In this document: one piece after another, positions 20,184-29,078 of the stretch | Layout: the number at the start of each line of letters is the position of its first letter | How positions within the stretch are numbered: position 1 is the first letter of the stretch | DNA from: Clostridiales bacterium DTU036 | GTDB lineage: Bacteria > Bacillota > Clostridia > Peptostreptococcales > Acidaminobacteraceae | NCBI GenBank assembly: GCA_001512625.1 | Contig: LFTD01000036.1 | Coordinates: 13,259 to 49,728 of the forward strand | Reading direction: 5' to 3' | Length of the DNA stretch: 36,470 nt | Position numbers and translations under genes: made by a program | The notes under the pieces: generated by a model | Database searches by the model: none | The model's input: only the letters and a program-made list of their open reading frames with translations | Told to the model about the DNA's origin: nothing

Positions 20184-21149
20184 ATGATACTTGCAGATAA
20201 GATTATGTTTCATAGGAAAAAACTTGGCATGACGCAGGAAGAGCTAGCCCAAGAACTTAATGTATCTAGGCAGGCAGTCTCCAAATGGGAGGGAGCTCAG
20301 TCTATACCTGGGATTATTCAGCTTATAGTATCTTTTCTCTTAGTGTGGATTATTTGGTTAAGGATGAACTTGAAGACCCTGAATATGTCCAAGGTAGGGA
20401 GAATACTGGTTTTAGGAGGCTAAGCCTGGAGACTGCCAGTGAGTTTATTGAGGCTAATGAGCTCTATGCAAGTAAAATAGCCCTTGGAGTCTTTTTATCA
20501 ATTAGCTCAGCTATTACTTTAGTTTTCCTAGATGCTCTTGGAGCAGGGGGCTATCTTTCTGTAAACAAGGAGCTGCTAAGTACCCTGGGCATAATAGTCA
20601 TATTTTTACTAGTAAGCCTGGCAGTGGGAATCTTTATTCGTTCAGCTAGCATAATTAGCCGCTATAACTATCTTAAGACCGAGATTCTAGATAGGGATTA
20701 TGGAGTTGATAGTGTGCTTAGGCAAAGGCAAGAGGATTATAAAGCTAGCCATAGTAAAAAACAGGCCTTTGGTGTTAGCCTGCTGATTCTTTCGGTGATT
20801 CCTGTTTTAATTTCAGAGCTATTAAAACAACGGTCCTTTTTTAGAAACCACAGGAGTACCCCTATTCTTACTTCTAGTGGCCAGCGGTGTATATGTCCTT
20901 GTAAAGACATCAATCTATATGGCTTCCTTTTCTATTCTATTGGAGGAAGGCGACTATAGCCCTAGTAAGAAGGAGAAAGCCAAAATAGGCGAAAGGGTTG
21001 CTGGTGTTTATTGGCTTAGTGCTGTAGCGCTTTATCTTTCCTGGTCTTTTATAACAGGGGGTTGGGATAGGACCTGGATTATCTGGCCAATTGCAGGAGT
21101 GGGCTTTGGCCTTGTTAGTGTAATTGTATCGATTATTATTGATGACTAG
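20184..21149 (+). pseudogene. XRE-family HTH regulator with C-terminal membrane domain, broken by at least two frameshifts
   Basis: Frame 1 gives MILADKIMFHRKKLGMTQEELAQELNVSRQAVSKWEGAQSIPGIIQL; a second frame continues IFSLSVDYLVKDELEDPEYV... ; a third frame from about 20850 gives VPLFLLLVASGVYVLVKTSIYMA...WPIAGVGFGLVSVIVSIIIDD. Confidence 0.8.
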
Positions 21150-21170
21150 AAAAAATGTCTTTGTGAAGTA

Positions 21171-21202
21171 AAAAAGGAGAAGGCAAAAGCTATCTCCTTT
21201 TT
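21171..21202. terminator. Bidirectional terminator hairpin between convergent genes
   Basis: aaaaaggaga ... tctccttttt, perfect 10-bp stem between the pseudogene (+) and the DUF1538 gene (-). Confidence 0.75.
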
Positions 21203-21210
21203 AGGTTAAC

Positions 21211-23052
21211 CTACTTGTCTATTTCTTTCTTATTTTGCCTTTCAAACCCACCATGGCTGCTTATAGGTAGGACCATGATGGAATCAAAGCTAAGATCCTT
21301 TTCGTTTAGGAAGGCCTGGGTCATGTTCTGGGTCAATCCAGCATCTATAGCTAGAAGCACCACTTCCTTTTCAGGATCAATCTTAAGGCTGTAACCTGAA
21401 AGGGCATGGACCCTGGCGTCCCGGCCGTGGAGGACTGTAGCTCCCTGGGCTCCCTGGTCTCTAGCAAGATTGATTAGGTCCTGGGCCTTGCCTTTTGGAA
21501 GGACTATAAAGACCAGATCTTTATGGTAATCTTGGACTTCAATGGTATCAAGAATTGTATCACTATCCCCCTCTATTAGCATTCTATCCTCCTGCTTCTT
21601 ATTCCTGTGGGCAACAATGGTGCCTAGAATCATTAGACTCAGTACCGGAGCCATGGCTATCATAGCGATAACTCCAAAGCCATCAACAAGGACATTGGCA
21701 GTTGGTATCATGTCTGCTGCTCCCTGGGCAAAGGCCAGGACGAAGGTGGCAGACATGGGCCCTGAGGCGACTCCTCCAGCGTCATAGGCAATACCTACAA
21801 AGATTGGTTCTGCAAAAAAAGATAGGATTACTGCTATGGTAAAGCCTGGCAGCAGGAAGTACCAGAGTTTAAGTGAAGGGATCATTATTCTAAGGGTAGA
21901 AAGTGCAATTGCCGAGCCCACCCCAATTGACAGGGTAAGCCTGATTAATTTTATGGGGATAGCTCCGGCAGAGACCTCCCTTATTTGTTCTCCAAGAACA
22001 TGAACCGCCGGTTCTGCCAGCACAACTATAAGCCCGGTTAAGAAGCCAAAGAGGGGTAGGAGCAGGGTGTGGTTCTCTGCAATTCCCATCCCGATAAGCC
22101 TGCCCATATCCATAAAGCCATGGTTGGCTCCTACAAGAAAGAAGGTCAGGCCTAGGAAGGTATAGATCAGTCCCCTAATTATTCCTATTAATTCTTTCTT
22201 ACTCAGCTTAAAGCTCCTGTAGTTAAAGAAAAAGAAGAGCAGGGCAATGGGGCCAAGAGCTCTTAAGGAGTCTAAAAGGGTTCCAGGGATACTTCTAAAA
22301 AGTGGACCTAGAATCCCAGCTTCTTGGACAAAGGCCTGGGCCTGGCCCTGGATATGGGTCTGGCCGGTAAGGATGGCCATAATCATTACTGCAGGCATGG
22401 GGCCTGCAGACATGGCCCCTACCATTCCAAAGGCGTCTTCTTCTGACTTAGCCCCTCCTTTAACCTTGGCTAATCCTAAGGAGATGGCTAGGATAAAGGG
22501 GGTGGTCAGGGCCCCTGTTGTGGCTCCTGAGGCGTCAAAGGAGATGGCTACAAACTCCTCGGCCACAAAAACTGCCAGGATAAAGATGAAAAGATAGATC
22601 GAAGCCATTAGGACATTGTACTTTTTATTCATCAGGATCTGCAGGGAGGCCAGGGTAACCATGATACCTACTCCTACTGAAACTAGGGCCACCATGGCAG
22701 GGCCTGAAATTTGCCCTCCAGAAGCTAGCTCCACCTGGGAACCTAGAATAATTAAGTCAGGTTCTGCAATATTTATTAGAAAGCCCAGTAAAAAGGCTAA
22801 AATTAAAGCCTTAAGTAATTTTTTAGAACCTGCCAGTTCTGAGGCCATGTAAAAGCCAATGGGGTTCATAGACTGGTCCACCCCCCAAAGGAAGATGGAA
22901 AGGCCCACAAATAGGAAGGCTGCACCAGCTAGGAATCTAAGTATAACTTGGTAGTCAATATCAACTAGTCCAAAGATAATTAAGAGAACTAGGATTACTA
23001 TGGGAAAGAGAGACTGGCCTACTTCCCTAACTTTTTCTTGAAGTAGATTCAT
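21211..23052 (-). CDS. DUF1538 family membrane protein (two internal half-repeats) with C-terminal PII-like domain
   Basis: Repeats NIAEPDLIILGSQVELASGG / VLAEPAVHVLGEQIREVSAG and FDASGATTGALTTPFILAISLG / YDAGGVASGPMSATFVLAFAQG; C-terminal LVFIVLPKGKAQDLINLARDQGAQGATVLHGR resembles the neighbouring PII-like domains. Confidence 0.8.
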   Translation of the reverse strand: MNLLQEKVREVGQSLFPIVILVLLIIFGLVDIDYQVILRFLAGAAFLFVGLSIFLWGVDQSMNPIGFYMASELAGSKKLLKALILAFLLGFLINIAEPDLIILGSQVELASGGQISGPAMVALVSVGVGIMVTLASLQILMNKKYNVLMASIYLFIFILAVFVAEEFVAISFDASGATTGALTTPFILAISLGLAKVKGGAKSEEDAFGMVGAMSAGPMPAVMIMAILTGQTHIQGQAQAFVQEAGILGPLFRSIPGTLLDSLRALGPIALLFFFFNYRSFKLSKKELIGIIRGLIYTFLGLTFFLVGANHGFMDMGRLIGMGIAENHTLLLPLFGFLTGLIVVLAEPAVHVLGEQIREVSAGAIPIKLIRLTLSIGVGSAIALSTLRIMIPSLKLWYFLLPGFTIAVILSFFAEPIFVGIAYDAGGVASGPMSATFVLAFAQGAADMIPTANVLVDGFGVIAMIAMAPVLSLMILGTIVAHRNKKQEDRMLIEGDSDTILDTIEVQDYHKDLVFIVLPKGKAQDLINLARDQGAQGATVLHGRDARVHALSGYSLKIDPEKEVVLLAIDAGLTQNMTQAFLNEKDLSFDSIMVLPISSHGGFERQNKKEIDK

Positions 23053-23053
23053 T

Positions 23054-23707
23054 TTAACCCTCTTTCGTATTTCTAAAGAGGCCTGTGGCCCTGGTCACAG
23101 GCAGGGAGAAGATTACGCCCTTGCCTTCTTGATTAAGCTGCATTTTTTCAATTATCTGGTCCTGGACCCTATCTGCGATTGGGGAGGATACGATAAAAAA
23201 GACCAGGTCCTTTTGAGGCTCAACAAGGAGGTCAAAAAAAGAATCCTGGGGAACACCGGCTCCTCTTCCGGGAATTATGGTGCCACCTGCGGCTCCGGCC
23301 TCTCTAGCATGAAGAACACAGTCCTTAGCCTGGCCCTTATCAAGGATTGAAATAATACACTGATAGTCGCAGGAGGCCGGGTCGGGTCTCTGGCCCTTTT
23401 CATAGTAGGTTATACTTTGGAATTGGGTTAGGGGCAGAGAAAAGGAAATACCTCTGTGTTTCTTGTCAATCTTAAAATGTTTACGCATAAGTTCGTGGAG
23501 GGTATCCTCAAAGCTTGAGGATATTGGCATGAAGATAAGGTCTTTTTGGGACTCATTAAGGCCAAAGAACTCCAGCCATTTATTAAATACCGTACCCTCA
23601 CCAAGGAGGACTACCCCTCCTCCTAGGCCAAAGGCCTGCATTTGTTTAAGGACAGCTTCGGACTGGCCCTTATTTACTACACTTACAAATATTGTTTGGG
23701 GTAACAT
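23054..23707 (-). CDS. Protein with two tandem PII-like domains
   Basis: Domain 1 TIFVSVVNKGQSEAVLKQMQAFGLGGGVVLLGEG...KDLIFMPIS...GISFSLPL; domain 2 QCIISILDKGQAKDCVLHAREAGAAGGTIIPGRG...KDLVFFIVS...GVIFSLPV. 1-nt spacing to the DUF1538 gene. Confidence 0.8.
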   Translation of the reverse strand: MLPQTIFVSVVNKGQSEAVLKQMQAFGLGGGVVLLGEGTVFNKWLEFFGLNESQKDLIFMPISSSFEDTLHELMRKHFKIDKKHRGISFSLPLTQFQSITYYEKGQRPDPASCDYQCIISILDKGQAKDCVLHAREAGAAGGTIIPGRGAGVPQDSFFDLLVEPQKDLVFFIVSSPIADRVQDQIIEKMQLNQEGKGVIFSLPVTRATGLFRNTKEG

Positions 23708-23736
23708 TATTTACCTCACCTAATTTACAGACTAGT

Positions 23737-24609
23737 TTATAGACTTCTATAGGCTTCCTTTCTTAGATTGGGATGTGAATCAATCAAATAGTGATTTATT
23801 GTTGCTATGATTTTGTCTTTATCCTGGTCAAGTATACCAGCCAGGCCTAAATAATTTGAGGCATGGTTAGACCTAAAGGTTATACCCTTGGCCTCCACTT
23901 GGCAAACAAAAAGTTTTGTTTCTTCTAGGACTTGAAGGGGGGTTAGGGGAAGAAAGTCTCCCCTTTTTATCTCTAAATCAAGCTCTGTGCCTGGTTCTTG
24001 CATTAGGGTCAGAAGGCCCAAGTAATGGGGCTCCATTTGATTAATAAGTTTTGCGCTTTCCACTGCATGCTCATGACTAAGCTCCTGGCCTCCTAGGCCT
24101 GAGATCATGGTTACAGAAAGTAGGATACCTGCCTCTTTAACCTTTTTTGCCTGGTCAAGGATTTCCTGGGCACTGGCCCCCTTATTTACTTTTTTAAGGA
24201 TAAGGTCGCTGCCGCTTTCCATACCCAGGTAGATGATACCTAGGCCCAGCTCTTTAAGCTCTTTTAGTTGATCTACAGTTTTGGTAGCTAGGCTTTTTGG
24301 AGAAGCATAGATGCCTGTCCTCTTATTAGCTGGAAAGGAGCTGGAAATTTTCTTTAGTATAGTTTTAAGATCATCCATGCTCATAATAAGGGCGTCGCCA
24401 TCGCCTAAAAAAACCCTCTTATAAACATTTGCATATATACTCATGGAGTCCAGGTCAGCTAGGATTTCATTAAGTGGCCTGATTCTAAATTGGTCTTCTT
24501 TATACATGCTACAAAAGCTGCATTTATTATGTGAGCATCCTATGGTGCACTGTATGATTAGGCTTGAAGCCTCAGAGGGAGGCCTAAATACCTTACCTTG
24601 GTAGTTCAT
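23737..24609 (-). CDS. Radical SAM protein
   Basis: CTIGCSHNKCSFC (CX..CXXC cluster motif), RIRPLNEILADLDSM, GDGDALIM, GLGIIYLGMESGSDLILKKVNKG. Confidence 0.88.
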   Translation of the reverse strand: MNYQGKVFRPPSEASSLIIQCTIGCSHNKCSFCSMYKEDQFRIRPLNEILADLDSMSIYANVYKRVFLGDGDALIMSMDDLKTILKKISSSFPANKRTGIYASPKSLATKTVDQLKELKELGLGIIYLGMESGSDLILKKVNKGASAQEILDQAKKVKEAGILLSVTMISGLGGQELSHEHAVESAKLINQMEPHYLGLLTLMQEPGTELDLEIKRGDFLPLTPLQVLEETKLFVCQVEAKGITFRSNHASNYLGLAGILDQDKDKIIATINHYLIDSHPNLRKEAYRSL

Positions 24610-24949
24610 GATAAAACTCCTTCGATGATGAGTAAAGATAAAATAATTATATCAGTTTTTATTCAATATAAGAATTAAAACCGAATAATTATATTTATTT
24701 AAGACTGGGTGGGGTTAAATGGTCAGGTAAATATAAAAGTATTTTTTAAGTAGCTTTAAAGCACAGGATGAATACTAAGAAAAGATAGCACATTGGCTCT
24801 TTATATGATGTAGAAGTTATATTCTTATTAAAAATTTAAAAATATGTAAAAACAACCTCCTATTATGAGAATAAAACTCGCAAATTTAAAATGATGTTAA
24901 ATTAGCAAACAAGAAATCATGATATGGGTAATAAAATCTAACAATTTGT

Positions 24950-24978
24950 TTGTTGATGGTCAAAGCTTATGGTATAAT
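24950..24978 (+). promoter_or_regulatory. Putative sigma-A promoter of liv operon
   Basis: TTGTTG (24950-24955) - 17 nt - TATAAT (24973-24978), about 54 nt before the livK-like ATG. Confidence 0.6.
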
Positions 24979-25031
24979 ATTAAATATCACCAATACTTTA
25001 ACAAAAAGTAATGAAGGGAAGGAGTTTATTT

Positions 25032-26198
25032 ATGAGACGCAAGAGATTTTTAAGTTTTTTCTTAGTTATGCTACTGGTTTTACCAACGCTATTTAGTTGT
25101 GGTAAATCTGAAGACACAGTTGTTATTGGTTACATAGGAGACCTCTCTGGTGAAGATGCTTACGTTGGTGTACCCCCTCAGCTTTTCCTAAAGGACTACT
25201 TCGAGCAATTGAATAAAGAAGGAGGAATTTTAGGAAAGCAAGTTAAATTTGTTGCTTATGATATGCAACCTGATAATGCAGTCGATGGTTCTTTAGCTGC
25301 GAATCGCCTTATAAACGAGGATAAAGCTATAGCAATTATTGGACCTTCATCAAGCTCTGCGGCTATCCCCATGGCAGAGATATGTGGACAAGCTAAGGTA
25401 CCTTTTATTGCCACTTCTGCTACTAATGAGAAGGTTACAATTGCAGAAGATGGTTCACTTAATTCATATGCATTTAGAGTGTGCTTTATTGATTCATATC
25501 AAGGTACTGCTGCAGCAAATTTTGCTTATGATAAGGGAATTAGAAAGGTGGGAATGATTGAGACACTTGGCAATCCTTACTCCCAAAATATTTGCGATTT
25601 TTTTGCTGAACAGTTTGAACTCTTAGGAGGGGAAGTAGTAAGCAGGATAGGTGTTCAGGCTCAAGATGTTGAGTTTCGCGCTCAGCTCACAAATTTTGGT
25701 AGTGCAGGGATTGATGCCTTATTTTTCCCAAGTGGTACATATAAGCTTCCTTCTTTAGTTGCTAACCAAGCTGCGGATTTAAATTTGGATTTCAAATATA
25801 TTTTCACAGATGGAGTATATGATGATACCCTTCTTGAAGTTGCCGGTCCTAATATTGAGGGAGCTATCATGACTAATTACCTATTTGGAGATGATCCAGC
25901 TTATGATGAATTTAGAGATGAATATAACGCTAAGCATAAAGAGTATTCAGCAAACATCTTTGTATATCTAGCATATGATGCAGTTGAGTTACTAATGCAT
26001 GCTATTAAAGAATCAAATAGCCTTGATCCAGTTGAAATACAGAAGGCTCTTGAGAATGCAACTGATGTGGAGTTATTTACTGATAAGCATTTTACAGTAG
26101 ATCCTAAAACCCACAATCCTCTTAATAAGATGGTTGCAATCATAGGAGTCGAAGACGGTAAGTTCACATTAATTGAGAATTATTACCCAACAGAATAA
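25032..26198 (+). CDS. Branched-chain amino acid-type ABC transporter substrate-binding lipoprotein; start at ATG 25032
   Basis: Lipobox LPTLFSC; VVIGYIGDLSGEDAYVG...NKEGGILGKQVKFVAYD; Peripla_BP_6 type. Confidence 0.9.
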   Translation: MRRKRFLSFFLVMLLVLPTLFSCGKSEDTVVIGYIGDLSGEDAYVGVPPQLFLKDYFEQLNKEGGILGKQVKFVAYDMQPDNAVDGSLAANRLINEDKAIAIIGPSSSSAAIPMAEICGQAKVPFIATSATNEKVTIAEDGSLNSYAFRVCFIDSYQGTAAANFAYDKGIRKVGMIETLGNPYSQNICDFFAEQFELLGGEVVSRIGVQAQDVEFRAQLTNFGSAGIDALFFPSGTYKLPSLVANQAADLNLDFKYIFTDGVYDDTLLEVAGPNIEGAIMTNYLFGDDPAYDEFRDEYNAKHKEYSANIFVYLAYDAVELLMHAIKESNSLDPVEIQKALENATDVELFTDKHFTVDPKTHNPLNKMVAIIGVEDGKFTLIENYYPTE

Positions 26199-26231
26199 TT
26201 GAAAAGGCCCTTCTTTAAGTGATATTTGATT

Positions 26232-26268
26232 ATTTGTGCAATGGATTCAAATAATCCATTGCACAAAT
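26232..26268. promoter_or_regulatory. Perfect 16-bp inverted repeat between livK-like and livH-like genes
   Basis: atttgtgcaatggatt - caaat - aatccattgcacaaat. Confidence 0.85.
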
Positions 26269-26469
26269 TGTATTTTAAGATAAATTATTTTGAATAAATC
26301 GAATTATATGGTGTTCCAAAATTTGGCAAATTATCTCATCATATTATAGATCTAATTTTAATCAAGCTAAGGTATTAGTAAATTTATAATTTTGAGTGAT
26401 ATGCAAAATAAGAGCGGATTTTCTATATTGTAGAAAAGTATATGCTTTATATCGAGTGAAAGGATTGGT

Positions 26470-27348
26470 TTGAATATGACTATAATTCAGCAAATGATCA
26501 CAAGCGTATCTGTGGGAGGCCTTTATGCAGTGCTTGCGGTCGGATATGCGTTAATATACAGTGTGTTCGATTTCACTAACTTCGCATTCGGTGGAATAAT
26601 GATGGTTTCAGCCTTCTCAGGATATTTTGTATCTAATGCTGGATTTGGAACCATCGCGTCTATGATTGCTGCAATTGTGACAGGGATATTAGTGTCAATA
26701 GCGGTTGAATTATTGGCTTATAGGCCTATGCGTAAGAAAAATGCTAAAAGATTATTTTTAATGATATCAGCTATGGGTGTTAATATTTTTCTCACAAATC
26801 TATACCTTAGCCTTTTTGGTGCGAATCTCCGAACTCTTCCTAGCGGGTTTAAGGCTAATACGATTTCAATAATGAATGTGCAGATAGGAACTGTAGATAT
26901 TGCTGCGTTTTTGACATCTATGGTTGCTTTAGGTATTCTAACTTTTTTTCTTTATAAAACAAGATCAGGTATTACAGTTAGAGCCAGTGCTACTGATATT
27001 TCTACAGCAGGACTTATGGGAATAAATGTAAATAAGGTGTCTTTAATTGTATTTATTATTTCTGGGACAACGGCTGCAATTGCAGGAATGTTTTTTGGTA
27101 TGAAATACACTGTCTATCCTGGGATGGGAGCTATGTCAACTAAAGCTTTTATTGCCAGTGTAATAGGAGGTCTTGGTAGTCTCCAAGGAGCAGTGTTAGG
27201 TGGATTTTTGTTGGGCATTATGGAAACTCTAGTCGCAGGATATATATCGGCTACCTACAGGGATCTTTTTTCATTTGGAATAATGATAGTTGTTTTGATG
27301 TTCATGCCCAATGGACTTGTAGGTAGGGGTGATCAGAGTAAACTATAG
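26470..27348 (+). CDS. Branched-chain amino acid-type ABC transporter permease (LivH-like)
   Basis: GGLYAVLAVGYALIYSVFDFTNFAFGGIMM; IGGLGSLQGAVLGGFLLGIMETL. TTG start at 26470 or ATG at 26476. Confidence 0.92.
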   Translation: MNMTIIQQMITSVSVGGLYAVLAVGYALIYSVFDFTNFAFGGIMMVSAFSGYFVSNAGFGTIASMIAAIVTGILVSIAVELLAYRPMRKKNAKRLFLMISAMGVNIFLTNLYLSLFGANLRTLPSGFKANTISIMNVQIGTVDIAAFLTSMVALGILTFFLYKTRSGITVRASATDISTAGLMGINVNKVSLIVFIISGTTAAIAGMFFGMKYTVYPGMGAMSTKAFIASVIGGLGSLQGAVLGGFLLGIMETLVAGYISATYRDLFSFGIMIVVLMFMPNGLVGRGDQSKL

Positions 27349-27357
27349 GAGGACAAA

Positions 27358-28275
27358 ATGTATATAGCTTCTGTTATTGTCACAGTATGTGCAAATATAA
27401 TATCGGTTATTGGTCTTGCACTTCTCACTGGATATACTGGTATGTTCTCACTAGGCCACGCTGGATTTATGGCTATTGGTGCATATGGTGCGGTGTTATT
27501 AAACAGGTATTATGCTGTTCCATATTTTTTAGCCCTGATATCTGGTGGGGTAATGGCCGCTTTTGTTAGTGTAATTATAGGCTATCCAACCCTTAGAAAT
27601 AAGCTTCGAGGAGACTATTTTGCTATTTGTATGCTGGGTTTTGGTACTGTAGTTCGCTTGATTTTAAATAACTTAAATAATCCAGTGATAAATGGAGCAT
27701 TGGGTTTACCAGGTATTCCTAAACTTACATCACTTTGGTCAGCTTTGTTTATTATGGCAATACTAGTTTACTTTATGTGGAACTTTGTTAATTCCCAATA
27801 CGGCAAGAACTGTGTTGCTGTGCAGCAACAGGAAGTAGCCGCAGAAATGATGGGAGTCAGCTTAGTAAAAACAAAGCTTTTATCTCTGGTGATTTCAGCG
27901 TTCTATTGCGGTGTTGCTGGTGGGGTGCTAGGCTTTTGGCTCCAATATATAGCCCCAGCTTCTTTTTCAGACACACGCTCAAATGATTTTTTAGCAACGC
28001 TTGTAACTGGAGGAACAAATAGTATAACTGGGCCATTTTTGGCAGCAATTCTTCTCACTACAATGCTTGAGTATCTAAGATTTTTGGTTAACTGGCGACT
28101 TGTTGTCTATGGACTACTGTATATTCTTGTAATGAGATTTAGACCAGAAGGGATTATGGGCTACAAAGAATTTTCACTTAAAAAAACAATTTTATTTTTC
28201 AAGGAGTTCCCGCAGAATATGGGAAAATTAAAGGGAAAATGGGTTGGCTTCTGGGAAAGTAGAAATAGAAACTGA
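27358..28275 (+). CDS. Branched-chain amino acid-type ABC transporter permease (LivM-like)
   Basis: LALLTGYTGMFSLGHAGFMAIGAYGAV; LVTGGTNSITGPFLAAILLT; RFRPEGIMG. Confidence 0.92.
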   Translation: MYIASVIVTVCANIISVIGLALLTGYTGMFSLGHAGFMAIGAYGAVLLNRYYAVPYFLALISGGVMAAFVSVIIGYPTLRNKLRGDYFAICMLGFGTVVRLILNNLNNPVINGALGLPGIPKLTSLWSALFIMAILVYFMWNFVNSQYGKNCVAVQQQEVAAEMMGVSLVKTKLLSLVISAFYCGVAGGVLGFWLQYIAPASFSDTRSNDFLATLVTGGTNSITGPFLAAILLTTMLEYLRFLVNWRLVVYGLLYILVMRFRPEGIMGYKEFSLKKTILFFKEFPQNMGKLKGKWVGFWESRNRN

Positions 28276-28292
28276 AGGGAGGGAGAAGAAAT

Positions 28293-29078
28293 ATGACTAG
28301 TTCTGAGAAGATACTTGAAGTCAATGATCTTGTAATCCGCTTTGGTGGTTTAACAGCCATTGATGGCGTAAATATGCATATAAATAAAGGAGAATTTGTA
28401 GGCCTTATTGGACCAAATGGTGCAGGAAAAACAACATTTTTTAATTCGATTACTGGAAATGTTACACCTTCAGAAGGCTCAATAAGTTTCAACGGGGAGT
28501 CTCTTTTAAAAAAGAGCCCTGATGTTATTTCCCATATGGGGATAAGCAGGACTTTTCAAAACATAAGAATTTTTCCTAAAATGACTGTGCTAGAGAATGT
28601 AAGTCTTCCTATGCACAGTAAGCCATCTTATAATTTCTTTTCGGCAATGTTAGGGTTACCTTCAGTAAAAAAAGCTGATAAGATAATCCAGGAAAAAGCC
28701 ATGGATTTCTTACATAGATTGGGAATTGCAGAGTATAAGGATTATGAAGCTGGTACATTACCATATGGGCTTCAGCGCAGACTTGAGATTGCCCGTGCCT
28801 TGGCTGCTGATCTTAGCCTACTACTTCTTGATGAACCGGCTGCTGGTATGAATAATGATGAGTGCAATGAACTTGTTGAGCTTCTTCAAGGTATACATGA
28901 AGATTTCGATATATCAATAATGCTCATTGAACACCATATTGATGTTGTTCTTAATCTTTGCAGTAGGATATATGTATTAAATTTAGGTCAATTACTTGCT
29001 GAAGGCCCTCCACATGAAATTCAGTCAAATCCTGATGTTATACGTGCATATCTAGGAGAAAGGAGGGAAGGGCGATGA
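28293..29078 (+). CDS. LivG-like ABC transporter ATP-binding protein
   Basis: VNDLVIRFGGLTAIDGVNMHINKGEFVGLIGPNGAGKTTFFNSITG; ISRTFQNIRIF; LPYGLQRRLEIARAL. Confidence 0.93.
   Translation: MTSSEKILEVNDLVIRFGGLTAIDGVNMHINKGEFVGLIGPNGAGKTTFFNSITGNVTPSEGSISFNGESLLKKSPDVISHMGISRTFQNIRIFPKMTVLENVSLPMHSKPSYNFFSAMLGLPSVKKADKIIQEKAMDFLHRLGIAEYKDYEAGTLPYGLQRRLEIARALAADLSLLLLDEPAAGMNNDECNELVELLQGIHEDFDISIMLIEHHIDVVLNLCSRIYVLNLGQLLAEGPPHEIQSNPDVIRAYLGERREGR

Noticed and set aside
22247-22852. Plus-strand ORFs of 116 and 78 aa opposite the DUF1538 gene
   Set aside because: Low-complexity translations mirroring the membrane-protein codons on the other strand; no RBS or domain support.
24610-25010. AT-rich region with aataattatat direct repeats, considered as att site, riboswitch or CRISPR leader
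   Set aside because: Only two short imperfect copies, no spacer periodicity, no integrase; I could not support any specific element beyond the promoter at 24950-24978.
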